Origin: Nymphaea colorata
Taxonomy: Eukaryota > Streptophyta > Magnoliopsida > Nymphaeales > Nymphaeaceae
Direction of reading: 5' to 3'
Length of the DNA: 64,000 nt
NCBI RefSeq assembly: GCF_008831285.2
Contig: NC_045140.1
Location: 16,862,370-16,926,369, forward strand
Position 1 is the stretch's first letter, and every line of letters starts with the position of its first letter. The position numbers were made by a program, and so were the translations under genes. The notes under the pieces were generated by a model, which was given only the letters and a program-made list of their open reading frames with translations, was not told the DNA's origin and searched no databases. Positions 45,510 to 56,830 of this stretch are shown piece after piece.

Positions 45510-47995
45510 TCAGTTCAAAGCGTGTTTGTGGAAACTGCCATCAGTTCCTTTGTAGAGATGAAGTTTTGCACCGAAATATTGGTCTTCTTCTTGCCCGGGA
45601 ATACTTGTGACTGTGTAATGAGGCATGTCTACCAAGTCTAGCTTTTTGAGGTTGGTAAGGCAGTCATGGTCAGGTATCCTCTTCAGCTCTGGACACCCAC
45701 AAATGGATAGTGTTTGAAGTTGTGGCAAGGCTCCATCCTTCACGGTAATGCTTCTCAACTTCAAGAGCTTTACGATCGTGAGAGTTTTCAGCTTAGGAAA
45801 GTTGTTGGCGCCCTGAAACTTAAGCTTCCTCCCGTCGTAGGCATCGTAGAGTTTGAACCACTCCAAGTTGGGCAATTCTTGGAGGTAGGGGGTAGGGCTG
45901 TCACGTAATTTGGAAAAGTACAAGCCCAACCTCCTCAAGTTATTGACACGTTTCACCCATTTCGGGAAGCGCTCTATTTTCCCAAAGAGCCAGATATCTT
46001 CGAGATGAGGTGGTGGGTCGTTCAGCAACTCCAGCCTTAATTCGCCTTCAGAGTCGGATGATATGCCTAGACAAAGAAGGTCCTTCATCGTCTCAATGGA
46101 TTTACAAAGCTTCTCCCCATGTTCTTGTTTTACCTTGAATAACCCAAGGGCTTTAAGCTGGGTCAGGTTGCCAATTGTTTCAATGATCTTGTTTGTGGCA
46201 TTTATACCTGACAGTTTTTGTAGGCATTCAGACTTGCAGATTTGTCTTGGAAAATCACATCCTGAGAGCTGGCTAATGGTGAATGGATGGATGAAATGTG
46301 AATACGCAGACACATACCGCAATTTCTTTACCTTTGATAAGTTTGGTATCCTTTTAATTTGATTGTCCCTGATATCGAGCGCTTGCAAATTATGGAGCCT
46401 CCCGAGTGACCTTGGAATTCTCTTGAGATTGGTGTTTCTCAAATTCAAGTACCTTAAGTGGTACAAACGTCCTATGCTATGAGGCAGTTCCTCAATGAAG
46501 ACACCTTGCAAGTCCAACACTCTCAACAACGTGAACTTATGAAGCAGGCTAGGGATGCAAGGAGAATCGAACATCAACAAAGAACGAATTTGCCGTGCCT
46601 TCTTAGGATCACGCAGACAGATCTCTTTTATGATTTTGTCGGTAGCACCCATGAGCGATAAAGACCTGCTTCTTTCATTACTAGATACATGATCTTGGGA
46701 TCCATTACCGCTTTCATGTATTATTCTTGAAAGCCCTTGTCTTTTACACATTGGCATCATCAGTTCTCGGAGAAGTTCATGCATCTGGCATGACTTCACT
46801 CTTCCTTTGTCGTTTTTTTCCACCACCAGGAGTAAGCTCCTCTGGGTAAGTTCCTCAATATATTGCTTCCCCACCTGTTCTAATGTCGTGCCTTCTTTTT
46901 CTTCCACCAACCCTTCACTCACCCAGAGTCTTATCAACTTATTTGCTTTGATAAAGTAGTTCTTTGGAAATATGCCACAATACAAAAAACATGCCTTGAG
47001 GTGTATGGGCAACTCATCAAAGCTTAGTGAGAAGATGGCTCTCACTCTACCAAGTCCAGGGTTGACCTCTAATTCCCAAGACAGGCGGTCATAGAAGCCA
47101 GTCCATTCTAATTGTGTGCGCTCCCTTCTTGAGATAACAGCTCCAAAGCACACAAGAGCAAGCGGCAGACCATTGCACCTGTCAACTAATTTCTCGCAAG
47201 TTTCTTGAAGGTGCTCGGGGCATCTGCGTTCCTGGTCTTCTCGAAATGCGTTTCTGCAGAACAGTTTCATTGGATCTTCCGGCTTCAAGGGCTTAAGTCG
47301 CTGGATCGTGGTCGGACCTAATGTCTCAACTTCTATGCCAGAAGCCACATTTTCTAAACGAGATGTAACAATGAGTCTGCAGTGGTGGTCATGCTTAGGA
47401 AATGCAAACCCAATGGTGTTTAAAACATCACTGCTCCATACACCATCCAGCACGATAACGTACCTTCGATTGTGGAGATATCGTCTGATTGTTTCCCCTA
47501 CTGATGTCACATCGCTCTCCCTAGGGAGACCATCTTCAACCCCCAGCTCGATCCACAGGCGTCGAAGGGCACACTCCGCGTTGAAGGATTGGGTGATGGG
47601 AACCCATGCGAAGCAGTTAAATTGTGTTATAGTAGCACTATCTCCCATGAGCCTACGATAAATTCTCTTTGCTGCAGAAGCACCATTTCTCATGAGTTTA
47701 TGGTAGACTTTCCTTGCAAGGGTCGTCTTGCCCGAGCCTCCCATCCCCACCAACAAGATTGTGGCGAGTTTTGGGTCTCCACTTTGTGCCCACTTCATCA
47801 AGATGTCTACGTTCTCGTCGATCCCTTCAGTATGAGAGTCTTCAGCAATGTATGCTTCATTAGTAGTTGTCAACTGTTGGCGCTCGAGGGTTGTCGAGCA
47901 CGTTCCTTCGTCTAATCCTCTCAGGTTGTACCTGTCTCTTCTAGCAGAAATAGCAGATATGCTTCTCTTCATGTCTTCTATCATCATTGCAAGTC
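45510..47995 (-). pseudogene. RPM1-like CC-NB-LRR receptor, 3' part (NB-ARC and LRR), cut off from its CC domain
   Basis: Immune receptor of the RPM1 type. This part codes for NB-ARC and LRR in one frame to the stop at 45510. Motifs: P-loop LLVGMGGSGKTTLARKVY, RNBS-A FNCFAWVPITQSF, kinase-2 RYVIVLDGVW, RNBS-B RLIVTSRLENVA, GLPL CNGLPLALVCFGAV, RNBS-D CFLYCGIFPKNYF, MHD-position QMHELLREL, then about 13 LRRs ending in SICGCPELKRIPDHD. Two odd residues: the second Asp of kinase-2 is Gly, and MHD is MHE. The first 113 codons lie at 53574-53914 beyond a copia insertion; both parts plus one target duplication sum to 2832 nt, an unbroken 943-codon frame before insertion, normal for RPM1-like proteins. 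The in-frame ATG at 47985-47987 gives a possible 825-aa CC-less product. Confidence 0.93.
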
Positions 47996-48000
47996 TGCGT

Positions 48001-48642
48001 TGTTGGTGGTCTCCCTTGATTCGCACGGTCGGCAAGGCTTGCCTTTTCCAAAGATGTCGAGTGGCTTGAGGAAACAAAGGCTTCAAGGCGTGGAGGTGTG
48101 CTGCTGATGTGAGGGAAAGAACGGTGGCAGCACTCCAAGAAGGAAAAACAAGATGCAGAGAGAGAGAAGGGAGCAGGCTGCGTCTAGGGCAGAGTGAGAG
48201 AGAGGAGCAAGGACGGCAGGAGAGAGAGAGAGCGAGAGTGAAGAGGGAAGAAGAGTTCACGGGTAGAGGGCAAAGCTAAAAGAAAAAACGTCTTTCTTCT
48301 TTTGGGCGTATGCATCTCAACTTTCTCATTAACAACTATATAAAGGAAAAAAATTAAAACAAAAACAAAACTTGATCCTTAATAATAGCAACTGCTGATC
48401 GTGCTTTCCATGATCTCCTCCATTTCAGCCCTCAACTTAGTAACCGCTGGTCACTCCCACCATTTCAGCCCTCAAGTCTCGCACCATTTTCTCCATCACC
48501 CATGATCTTGGGAACCGCACACACATTCTCCTCACGTTCTCCATTTCTCTTTAACTCCCCACTATTTGGAACCGCACACACTCTTTTCCCACGAGCTCCA
48601 CACGTTCTCATGAGCTCCTCCACTTCAGGAGTTAGAGCAACA
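48001..48642 (-). repeat. 3' LTR of copia element 2
   Basis: Ends TGTTG...CAACA. Borders NLR coding sequence at 48000. Reads towards the NLR. Confidence 0.97.
48335..48346 (-). promoter_or_regulatory. TATA box of the 3' LTR facing the NLR remainder
   Basis: CCTTTATATAG on the minus strand. A start site about 30 bases on would be near 48310. From there to 47988 the minus strand has no ATG, so the first AUG of such a transcript is the NLR in-frame ATG at 47987. The box is seen; promoter use is an inference. Confidence 0.55.
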
Positions 48643-48651
48643 ATCTCCCCC

Positions 48652-51600
48652 CTAATCCTGATGTGGCCCGAGCTCTCGAACACCAAGTACGTGTCGCATT
48701 GTTGCCAACTTTGCCGCTGGTAATGCCTTTGTCATAAGATCCGCTCGTTGTTCATCTGTGCGTACAAAATCCACAATAATATGTCCTCTTTCGACACATT
48801 CTCGAATGAAATAGAACTTTGTATCAATGTGTTTATTACGTCCATGAAAAACTGGGTTTTTCATCAGTGCGATTGCGGACTTGTTGTCCACATACAACTT
48901 CACCACTTGCGGCTCTCTCCCAATCAGTTCGGCCAAGAGTCCTCTAAGCCAAAGTGCTTGACATGCCGCCGCAGTTGCTGCCATGAACTCAGCCTCGCAT
49001 GAAGACAGAGCAACGGTCTTCTGCTTTTGCGTGTTCCATGAGACTAGGCTTTCATTTACATAGAACGCCATGCCTCCGGTGCTTTTCCGATCATCGACGT
49101 CGCCCGCCAGGTCACTATCCGTGAACCCGACAATCACTTCTTCTCCTTTTCCTCTGGTGTATACAAGACCAAAGTTGATTGTGCCTTTCAAATAACGCAA
49201 AATCTGCTTCACTGCTTTGTGGTGCATCACTGTCGGTCTCTCCATGAATCTACTAGCTACACCGACAGCATACGAAAGATCTGGTCTTGTGTGGAGAAGA
49301 TACCTTAGACATCCGATGACTCGTCGATACTCAGTTGCATCCACCGGTTGTCCTTCGGGATCCTTGTTCAACTGTGACCTTGGTTCCATAGGGATTTTAG
49401 TAGGATTGCAATCAAACATGCCAAATTGAATTAGTACCTTTTGGCATAGGCTGCTTGTTTGATCCAGATACCGTCTTCACCTTGTTCCACCTCAATCCCA
49501 AGGTAATAGGTGAGCAGGCCGAGGTCGCTCATCTCGAACTCAGCCATCATCTGCTGCTTGAATGATGCGATTGCCTCCGAATCCTCCCCTGTTACAATTA
49601 GATCATCAACATAAACTCCGACGATGATACCGGTACGGTCTTTTCCCCTCGTATACATGGCTTGTTCAAGCGCGCACTTTGAGAACCCAAGGTGCTTCAG
49701 GCTTCGATCCAGCCGCGTGTTCCAAGCACGAGGTGCTTGTCGGAGGCCGTACAATGCCTTGCTTAGTTTGAGCACCATATGCTCCTTGTTCTTCACCGTG
49801 AAACCTTCTGGCTGAGTTACATAAACCTCCTCCTCAAGTTCGCCATTGAGGAATGCTGATTTGACGTCGAGGTGATGAACTTGCCACCCACGGTTGGCTG
49901 CGACGGCAAGGATGACTCGCACGGTGTCGAGCCTGGCGACGGGTGCAAACACCTCATCGAAGTCGATCCCTTGCCGTTGAACATAGCCTTTTGCGACTAG
50001 TCTGGCCTTGTGCTTGATCACCTCTCCGTCTGAGTTTTTCTTTAATTTAAACACCCATTTGAGTCCAATTGCTTTGGTTCCAACCGGTAGGGTTGTCAGG
50101 TCGAATTTTTTTCAATGGACTCAATTTCCTTGGCCATCGCATCCACCCATGCCGGTTGGCCCATTGCCTCTTGGTAACACGATGACTCCTCTATTGCCGC
50201 AAGCATGGCCTCTTCTTCGATGTCTTCATCATCGAGCTCGACATGCCGAGCGTCTCGCATGATATCATCGATATGTCTATACCGAATGGGTCCGTCATTA
50301 CTGTCCTCCATCTCCGAGGTTGCGGCAGTTTCATCCGCCAGCAATCTCCGAGCCGGCGTCACCACCGGCGTTGCTTCGCCACCCATCGGTGTCGATGAAG
50401 AAGTAGGGTAGCCTAGATCCATGGATAGCGACCTTCCTGCTTGTCCGCTTGCAACTGAGTTGTCCACTGTTGATTCATCCTCAACAGTGAAATTCGACGA
50501 ATCACTGCCTCCTGCATCCATGTTCCAATTCCACTTTAATTTTTCTTCAAATTTAACATCACGACTTACATGGATTCTCCCGCGCCGCGGATCGAATAAT
50601 CGGTGTGCCTTGCAGCCATCCTCGACGCCGAGATACACCATTGGCTGGCTGCGATCATCAAGCTTCTTGAGGTGTGGTGTTGTCACCATGGCATGCGCCG
50701 TGCAGCCGAACAATCGAAGATGTGCAAGATCCGGCTTCCTATGACTCCAAGCTTCATACGGGGTGCGCTCGCCCATGGCCTTCGTAGGCAAGCGGTTCAA
50801 CAGGTAGACTGCGTGTCGTACCGCCTCTCCCCAAAATCTTCCCGGCATGCTCATGCTCTTGAGGAGAGATCTTGCCATCGCCATCACCGTCTTGTTCCTC
50901 CTCTCCACCACACCGTTTTGTTGTGGTGAGTATGACGCAGTGAGGTGTCGCGCAATGCCCGCCTGTTCACACACATTGGCGAACTCAAGAGAGAGGAACT
51001 CGCCTCCACGATCGGTCCGGAGCGTCTTGACGTGATGCCCGCACGCGTTCTCGGCCAACGCCTTGACCTTCATAAACGCTGAGCATGCCTGGTCTTTTGT
51101 TCTGATCACGCACAACCACATCCAACGAGTGAAGTCATCAACTATTAGTAAGAAATAGCTATTACCGGCAGGGGTGGGTGGCGTGATCGGGCCGCAAAGA
51201 TCAGCGTGCAAGAGTTCGAGTGGCTCCTTCACTCGATAGATGGCTGCCGACGGGAACGACTATTTCGTCTGCATCGCCACCAAACACTCCCGGCATAACT
51301 GAGCGGGATGAGAGATAGGCGGTACCCCGGTTGCCATCTTCTTGTTTACAAGCATCTTCAATGCTTGAAAGTTGACGTGGCCGAGACGAGCATGCCACAA
51401 CCATGCCGGATCTTCGAGGTTTGCCAAGAGACACATTGGCCTTGCAATCTGCAGCTCGATGCGATAGAGACGATTTGGCGTGTGTCTTACCTTCATGATC
51501 AACTGCCCTGGATTTTTGACAAATACCTCTAGTTTGTCTTCATCCATAACCACCTTGTGGCCCACCTCAGTGAGTTGCCTGAGACTCACGATGTTGCTGC

Positions 51601-52902
51601 GAAGCCTTGGAATATAGTATACTTCCTGGAGCAGCCATTGATCATCATTTTTGCATTTAAAAAGAATTGAACCTTACCCATGATCTGCACCGATGAGCCG
51701 TCGCTGAACTTCACCTTGCCGGTGATTGTCTCGTTCAACTCCCGAAACTTGACCTTGTCTCCGGTCATGTGGTTGCTGGCACCGTTATCCAGGTACCAGG
51801 TGTCGGTAGTTTCTTTACCGTGCTCGGTCCCGTGTAGTTCGGGCCATACTTGCTCTTCATTCAGCAGGACGACTTCTTGTCTCTCAGGTGCAGCGGGCAC
51901 TGCTTCTTCCAACTCTGCAAGCAACAGAGTTGGTTCGGTGTCGTCAGTTTGTGTGAGATGCGCCTCTTCCTTCTTTTTGAGAGCCTTGCACCGGTTCGCA
52001 TAATGCCCCAATTCGTTGCAATTGAAGCAACGGATGTGACTCTTGTCACGACCATCGCCTCCAGAGCCACCTGCTCTGTCTTTCAGTGGGAAGTCGCCTC
52101 GTCCGCCTCTCCCGCGCCCTCTACCGCGCCCGTGACCACCCCGGTTGCGAGCACCTCCTTCCCTGTGACCCGTCTCCCTTTGGGTCGACGACGGGTCGCT
52201 GCCGCTTCTCTTCTGCCGTGCCTCCCACTCAGCCTGAGTGAGAAGCAGTTGCGCATCACCATTGCCGCCGGTACCGAATGCTCGGGGACGAGAGCGTTCT
52301 TCGTACGTCTTGAGTCGTCCCACAGCCTCTTCAAACAACATTGTGTCGAGGTCGCAAAATTGCTCTATGCCCGCGATTACGCTAAGAAACCTATTTGGAA
52401 CGGTGTCAAATAGCTTCTTGACTAAGGCGGCATCGCTTAGGGTGCCCCCTAAGTTGGCATACCTGACGGACATTCCGGTGAGCCTACCCGCATATTGATC
52501 CAACGACTCTCCTTCTTGCATCCTCATGGCGTCAAAGTCACTCTTCAACGTCTGCAGACGTGCATTCCTCACGCGATCTGCCCCGACAAATCTCGTCTTG
52601 AGGCAATCCCAGACCTCCTTCGCCGTCGCCTTCTTCGCCACTTGCATTAGGAGATCCTCTGGGAGGGCTTGGAGAAGATGCGACATCGCCTTCTTGTCCT
52701 TCCTCGTGTCGACAGCCACACCGACCGTCGGCTCGACTGCCTCCCAGACGCCTTGATCTTCCATCATGACCTGGACCCTAATCACCCAACTGGTGTAGTT
52801 GGTCGCCGTGAGCAGCGGATATTGGAACGTACCGCTGGCAATCTCCCGCGCTGCCTCGTTTGTGATGATCGACATCGGCTTGAATCGAGGGAGCTTTGGC
52901 AT
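48652..52902 (-). pseudogene. gag-pol of copia element 2, four breaks
   Basis: Gag starts at ATG 52902 (MPKLPRFKPMSIITNEAA); an RG-rich linker precedes the zinc knuckle CFNCNELGHYANRC (about 52020). Protease motif WYLDNGASNHMTGD at about 51775, GAG-pre-integrase WLWHARLGHVNF at about 51390, integrase 50560-51230 ([25 protein letters not shown]), reverse transcriptase 49440-50090 (VYVDDLIVTG at about 49600) and RNase H 48652-49419 (FTDSDLAGDVDDRKST), stop at 48652. Breaks: frameshift near 51650, TAG at 51260-51262, frameshift in a T7 run (plus strand) at 50106-50112, and frameshift near 49440. The three frameshifts are each a single-base change, at least two of them in homopolymers. Confidence 0.93.
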
Positions 52903-52910
52903 ACAACCTG

Positions 52911-52922
52911 GCTCTGATACCA
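52911..52922 (-). other. Primer binding site, element 2
   Basis: TGGTATCAGAGC on the minus strand, the same tRNA-Met site as element 1, separated from the 5' LTR by two bases. Confidence 0.95.
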
Positions 52923-52924
52923 AA

Positions 52925-53568
52925 TGTTGGTGGTCTCCCTTGATTCGCACGGTCGGCAAGGCTTGCCTTTTCCAAAGATGTCGAGTGGCTTGAGGAAACA
53001 AAGGCTTCAAGGCGTGGAGGTGTGCTGCTGATGTGAGGGAAAGAACGGTGGCAGCACTCCAAGAAGGAAAAACAAGATGCAGAGAGAGAGAGAAGGGAGC
53101 AGGCTGCGTCTAGGGCAGAGTGAGAGAGAGGAGCAAGGACGGCAGGAGAGAGAGAGAGCGAGAGTGAAGAGGGAAGAAGAGTTCACGGGTAGAGGGCAAA
53201 GCTAAAAGAAAAAACGTCTTTCTTCTTTTGGGCGTATGCATCTCAACTTTCTCATTAACAACTATATAAAGGAAAAAAATTAAAACAAAAACAAAACTTG
53301 ATCCTTAATAATAGCAACTGCTGATCGTGCTTTCCATGATCTCCTCCATTTCAGCCCTCAACTTAGTAACCGCTGGTCACTCCCACCATTTCAGCCCTCA
53401 AGTCTCGCACCATTTTTTCCATCACCCATGATCTTGGGAACCGCACACACATTCTCCTCACGTTCTCCATTTCTCTTTAACTCCCCACTATTTGGAACCA
53501 CACACACTCTTTTCCCACGAGCTCCACACGTTCTCATGAGCTCCTCCACTTTAGGAGTTAGAGCAACA
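52925..53568 (-). repeat. 5' LTR of copia element 2
   Basis: Matches 48001-48642 except three substitutions (near 53416, 53500 and 53552) and one extra GA unit near 53090. Confidence 0.97.
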
Positions 53569-53573
53569 TGCGT

Positions 53574-53914
53574 TGGTTGAATGGATTGTAAATCCGCATT
53601 GGTGATCTAATAAGAAATGATGTTAGAGTGCCAAATTCAAATCGCACACGACCACCAAAAGGAAGCATAAACTCGTCGAGCATGTCCTCTATGTCATAGG
53701 CTGCAGCCCGCACCTGTTCGACCCATTCTTGCACCGAGACCGGTGCTCCATCTCTCAGCAACCTACTGTCTTCATCCTTGAGAAGAGACCTCATGTTCTG
53801 CAACTCCAACATGATCTGTTCAAGCTCTGGTCGAACACTCCTTTGGATTCTTATTTCGTTCACCAAGAAATCTCCCAATTTTTTGAGCAATAACTCAACA
53901 GGAATTTGAGCCAT
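53574..53914 (-). pseudogene. RPM1-like NLR, 5' part (coiled-coil domain), cut off by copia element 2
   Basis: First 113 codons of the NLR whose remainder is at 45510-47995. Start MAQIPVELLLKKLGDFL at ATG 53912-53914, an Rx-N type four-helix coiled coil with ELEQIMLELQNMRSLLKDE and the EDVID-like motif AYDIEDMLDEF. The frame runs into the TGCGT target duplication and then the LTR, so any transcript from the native promoter would stop in the element. The native promoter should lie just right of 53914. Confidence 0.93.
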
Positions 53915-54404
53915 TTCTTCTTTTTTGTTCGATTTCTCCTACAACGTGAAGAGTAAGCAGGAAACAAGACTACTAGCTAGTTAAATTACGTAGCAAATCC
54001 ACCCGTAATTGCGTGTGGCATCATACAACCAAAAATTTATATAGCAAAAAAAAAGGGTATACTTGAAGATAAAATAAAACCATAGTGTCGAGAACCAATA
54101 TATAAAACAGATATGGGGAGAGAGAGAGTTATGTTAATTTTACTAGAATGGCATTCTATGATCGAGTAAGGTCACCTTAAGTACACCTTTGGATGGGTGG
54201 GAAAAAAGGTCTCTAAGGTACTTTGTACCAATATATCGTTTTCAAGTTGTCTAAAATTTTGAGGAATTGAAATAAGCATGGGAAAGGGTGTACCAAGACA
54301 ATTAGTCTCCATTTTTCCAAAATAATATACTGAAGTCTCTCCAATGAAGTGATTGTAACTTGGCAGTTTGCTATAAACAGGGTTTCTTTGGTGAACTCTT
54401 AGAG

Positions 54405-54676
54405 GTGTTTGGATGGCAGTCCAAAATTAAGATTTGGAAGCAAAACCAGTTTTAGGGTGTCTTTTGGATGATGTCAAAACTAGGTTTATCCAAAACAAAT
54501 TTTTGCAAAATCTGGTTTCCAAAAGATGAAAGAATAAGCTCCCCTCCGCGGCCCCCGAGCTGGTTATACACAAAATGCATTTTCTAAAAACTCACTAAAA
54601 GCATTTGTTTTCACAAAACCAAGTTTTCATAAAATTGGGTTTTTGAGGGTGTCATCCAAACTCCCCCTTTAAGTCT
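54405..54676. repeat. MITE-like repeat, family copy 2
   Basis: Starts GAGGTGTTTGGATGGCAG and ends GGGTGTCATCCAAACTCCCC, an inverted pair. Inner sequence resembles the copy at 37421-37605. A further partial match to the same TTTGG.TGACAC end lies at about 54705-54775. Confidence 0.65.
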
Positions 54677-54998
54677 TTTGATGTGCTTCTTAAAAACTAG
54701 TTTTTGTGTTTGGGTGACACACTCAAAGCACAGTTTTTTCTTTTTTTCTTTTTTTTACAAAACCAGGTTTTGTCAAAACCATGACTTGTCCCATATGGAG
54801 CGCTTGCTGAATGCTGTCATCATTATAAAACAGTGGTTATCTATAGCGAGCCATTAAGAAAATCTATGAAAGTTTGTGTGACTTGAGCTTGAACGTGCCA
54901 TTCTGAATCTAACACCGAGATCTGGATTTGAATGTCAAGGATCCAAAGAGAGAACTTTTGAGGTAAGTAACTGAATAAAATTTATTAAAAATGTGTAT

Positions 54999-55002
<4 letters not shown>

Positions 55003-55039
<37 letters not shown>
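55003..55039. repeat. GA microsatellite
   Basis: About 18 uninterrupted GA units. Confidence 0.95.
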
Positions 55040-55043
<4 letters not shown>

Positions 55044-56239
55044 ACACAGGAGCGTGCACGCCACTTTCGGCAACTCTTGTTCTATTATTTATCTTTGCAG
55101 TTGGGGCGCCTGATACATGAAAAGGTCGGATTTATCTAGCTTGAGAAACAAATGAATAAATTATCACATCAACTTGGATGTCGTACTACAAGTTGGGGTC
55201 TGCCTTCGCTGGCTTCATAAAACTGCCCAAGCTGGTAGATGGCGACACACCTTTCATTATGACGTTGAAGACTAAGTTCCAACTACAAATGATAATTAGA
55301 CTTCAGTAAATTGTATCCTATAAAGAATATAACCCAGCACTTCTCCTGGTGTTTGAATTTATATAGAAGGTCGATTGTTTGAGGTTGTTTCTATGGTGCT
55401 TCCCCTTTGTTTAACAAAGGTAGACAAAGTAGATGCAATACTCTATTTAATAATTGGTAATAATCATCGAAAAAAAAAACCTTGGTATTAATACTAAGAG
55501 TATTTGAAAATTATTGGTTTTCTATTTGTAGATCGAATGATGATTTACAGGGATTTAAAATCAATAAGTAGATCTCGATCGTGTCACATGAGTGCTGATT
55601 TCATACGTACATTTTTGCCGAGGTACCCTTGAAAAATGCTTCATCTCTCTTTCTCTCTTGTTACTGTATTTAGGGGACTTGTCCCCAATTTTTGTATCTA
55701 GGGGACTTCTTGTCCCCAAATTTTGATATACATTTCCATTTTATGGCAGCTCTACATGGGTGATAATGTCTCCAAATTTGAATTTGGTTTTAATTTCCAT
55801 CTATCATGCATTCTTTTGCCGAATACATACATTAAAAAGTAACGATGCAAAGACCGACAACAGCTCCATGGCGATAGAGGCCATTGAGCTTTTGGTGAAA
55901 AAGGTAGAAAAGGCATACAAATGAGGAACCCCCAGGGAGGAAAACAAACTCCAAAATAGAGGAGGAGACAGAATGAAGTGAAATGAAAGTTGAGAAAAAT
56001 TTATGAACATAGGTCAGGATCTGTACCTCGATCGGAAGTCCCCAACTGAAATCTAATTGCGCTTGCTTCACAGAATCGATCTCTCCGTTTTGAATGCCAA
56101 ATCTGAATTTGCGCAAGAATTTCAATGGGGGAATTTGTGATCTAGAAAAGAACTGGAGAAAGTTAGATCAAGAATTTTGAAGCAAGTTAGGCAATTCCTG
56201 AAAGCAGAATGTATCTTGTTTACGAGCTTTCTTTTATAA

Positions 56240-56830
56240 TGTCTTTCAATGAAGGCCCACATCAAATTATTGAGAGGTCTTTGAATAGCAGGTCTGTTAG
56301 ATGCATCACCCTTGGATGAAGGAGTTCTTCTGACAATACAATAACTATGAGTTATGACGATTGTCGGTCATACTAGTCCACGTTCAGAGAATCGCGCACA
56401 TCAACTAACCCAATCCGATCGAGCAACCCTATTAAAGGATCGAGGACACATCGTGTCTGAGTAACCCAATCGCTTCTTACCCTTATCGCCTGAACGTTCC
56501 AAGTTGCAGAAAATAATTCCGGCGTGACCGTTCAATCCCAAAACAAGTGGTCATGACTCTCCTTGTGCATGCAAGTGGAGTCAGAGAGAGATAGCTCTCT
56601 AGAAGAAGCCTTTGGGACAACAGCAACCTTGGTGTTGGAACGTCCACTACCTGGAGGAAATTTCACCAAGCTTGGAGAAGCGTGAAGGACAAAAATCAAA
56701 TGGAGATTAGGCGATGGATCGAAAGTCAAATTCTGGAAGGATTGCTGGAGCGACATTCCAGTGAAGGAGATTATCATAGTTTGGATGTATCCTCCAGTGG
56801 AACCAGTAAATCAATCTGTCTTTTAAAGAA
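56240..56830 (-). mobile_element. LINE (non-LTR) retrotransposon remnant, zf-RVT region
   Basis: On the minus strand, CMHKESHDHLFWD near 56560 matches the zinc-binding E..HLFW.C block at the end of plant LINE reverse transcriptases, preceded by a variable W/F-rich stretch (SLQQSFQNLTFDPSPNLHL) and followed by degenerate sequence resembling the SLKD.I tail near 56230. Several stops and frame changes; the catalytic YADD part is absent. Family assignment is from the motif alone. Confidence 0.5.

Larger units (their letters stand above)
41208..46670. repeat. Segmental duplication, copy A (left part of the unit)
   Basis: Collinear with 58418-64000. Landmarks in the same order and orientation: intron 3 and exon 4 of the unnamed gene (+), GC-rich stretch, CYP94-like fragment (+), intergenic DNA, and the NLR C-terminal half (-). 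The spacing between copies is about 17.21 kb at the left end and 17.33 kb at the right end; the difference is made of small insertions. Copy A continues right into NLR sequence for which copy B lies outside the window. Confidence 0.9.
48001..53568 (-). mobile_element. Ty1/copia LTR retrotransposon 2, young, inserted in the NLR gene
   Basis: A 5.57-kb element on the minus strand: 5' LTR 52925-53568, 3' LTR 48001-48642, target duplication TGCGT at 47996-48000 and 53569-53573. Primer site for tRNA-Met at 52911-52922, two bases inside the 5' LTR, and a purine tract (AGGGGGGAGAT on the minus strand) at 48643-48653. The LTRs differ by only three transitions and one GA unit in about 643 bp. The coding part is more GC-rich than the region around it and is broken in four places. 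It interrupts the coiled-coil-coding part of the NLR in the same orientation. Confidence 0.97.

Noticed and set aside
47988-48260. The NLR frame stays open through the 3' LTR to 48260, looking like an LTR-encoded N-terminal extension.
   Set aside because: The apparent start at 48260 is GTG, and no ATG occurs in that frame within the LTR. The first ATG is in the NLR itself at 47987.
51850-52413. 187-codon plus-strand open frame.
   Set aside because: Antisense shadow of the GC-rich gag/protease part of copia element 2.
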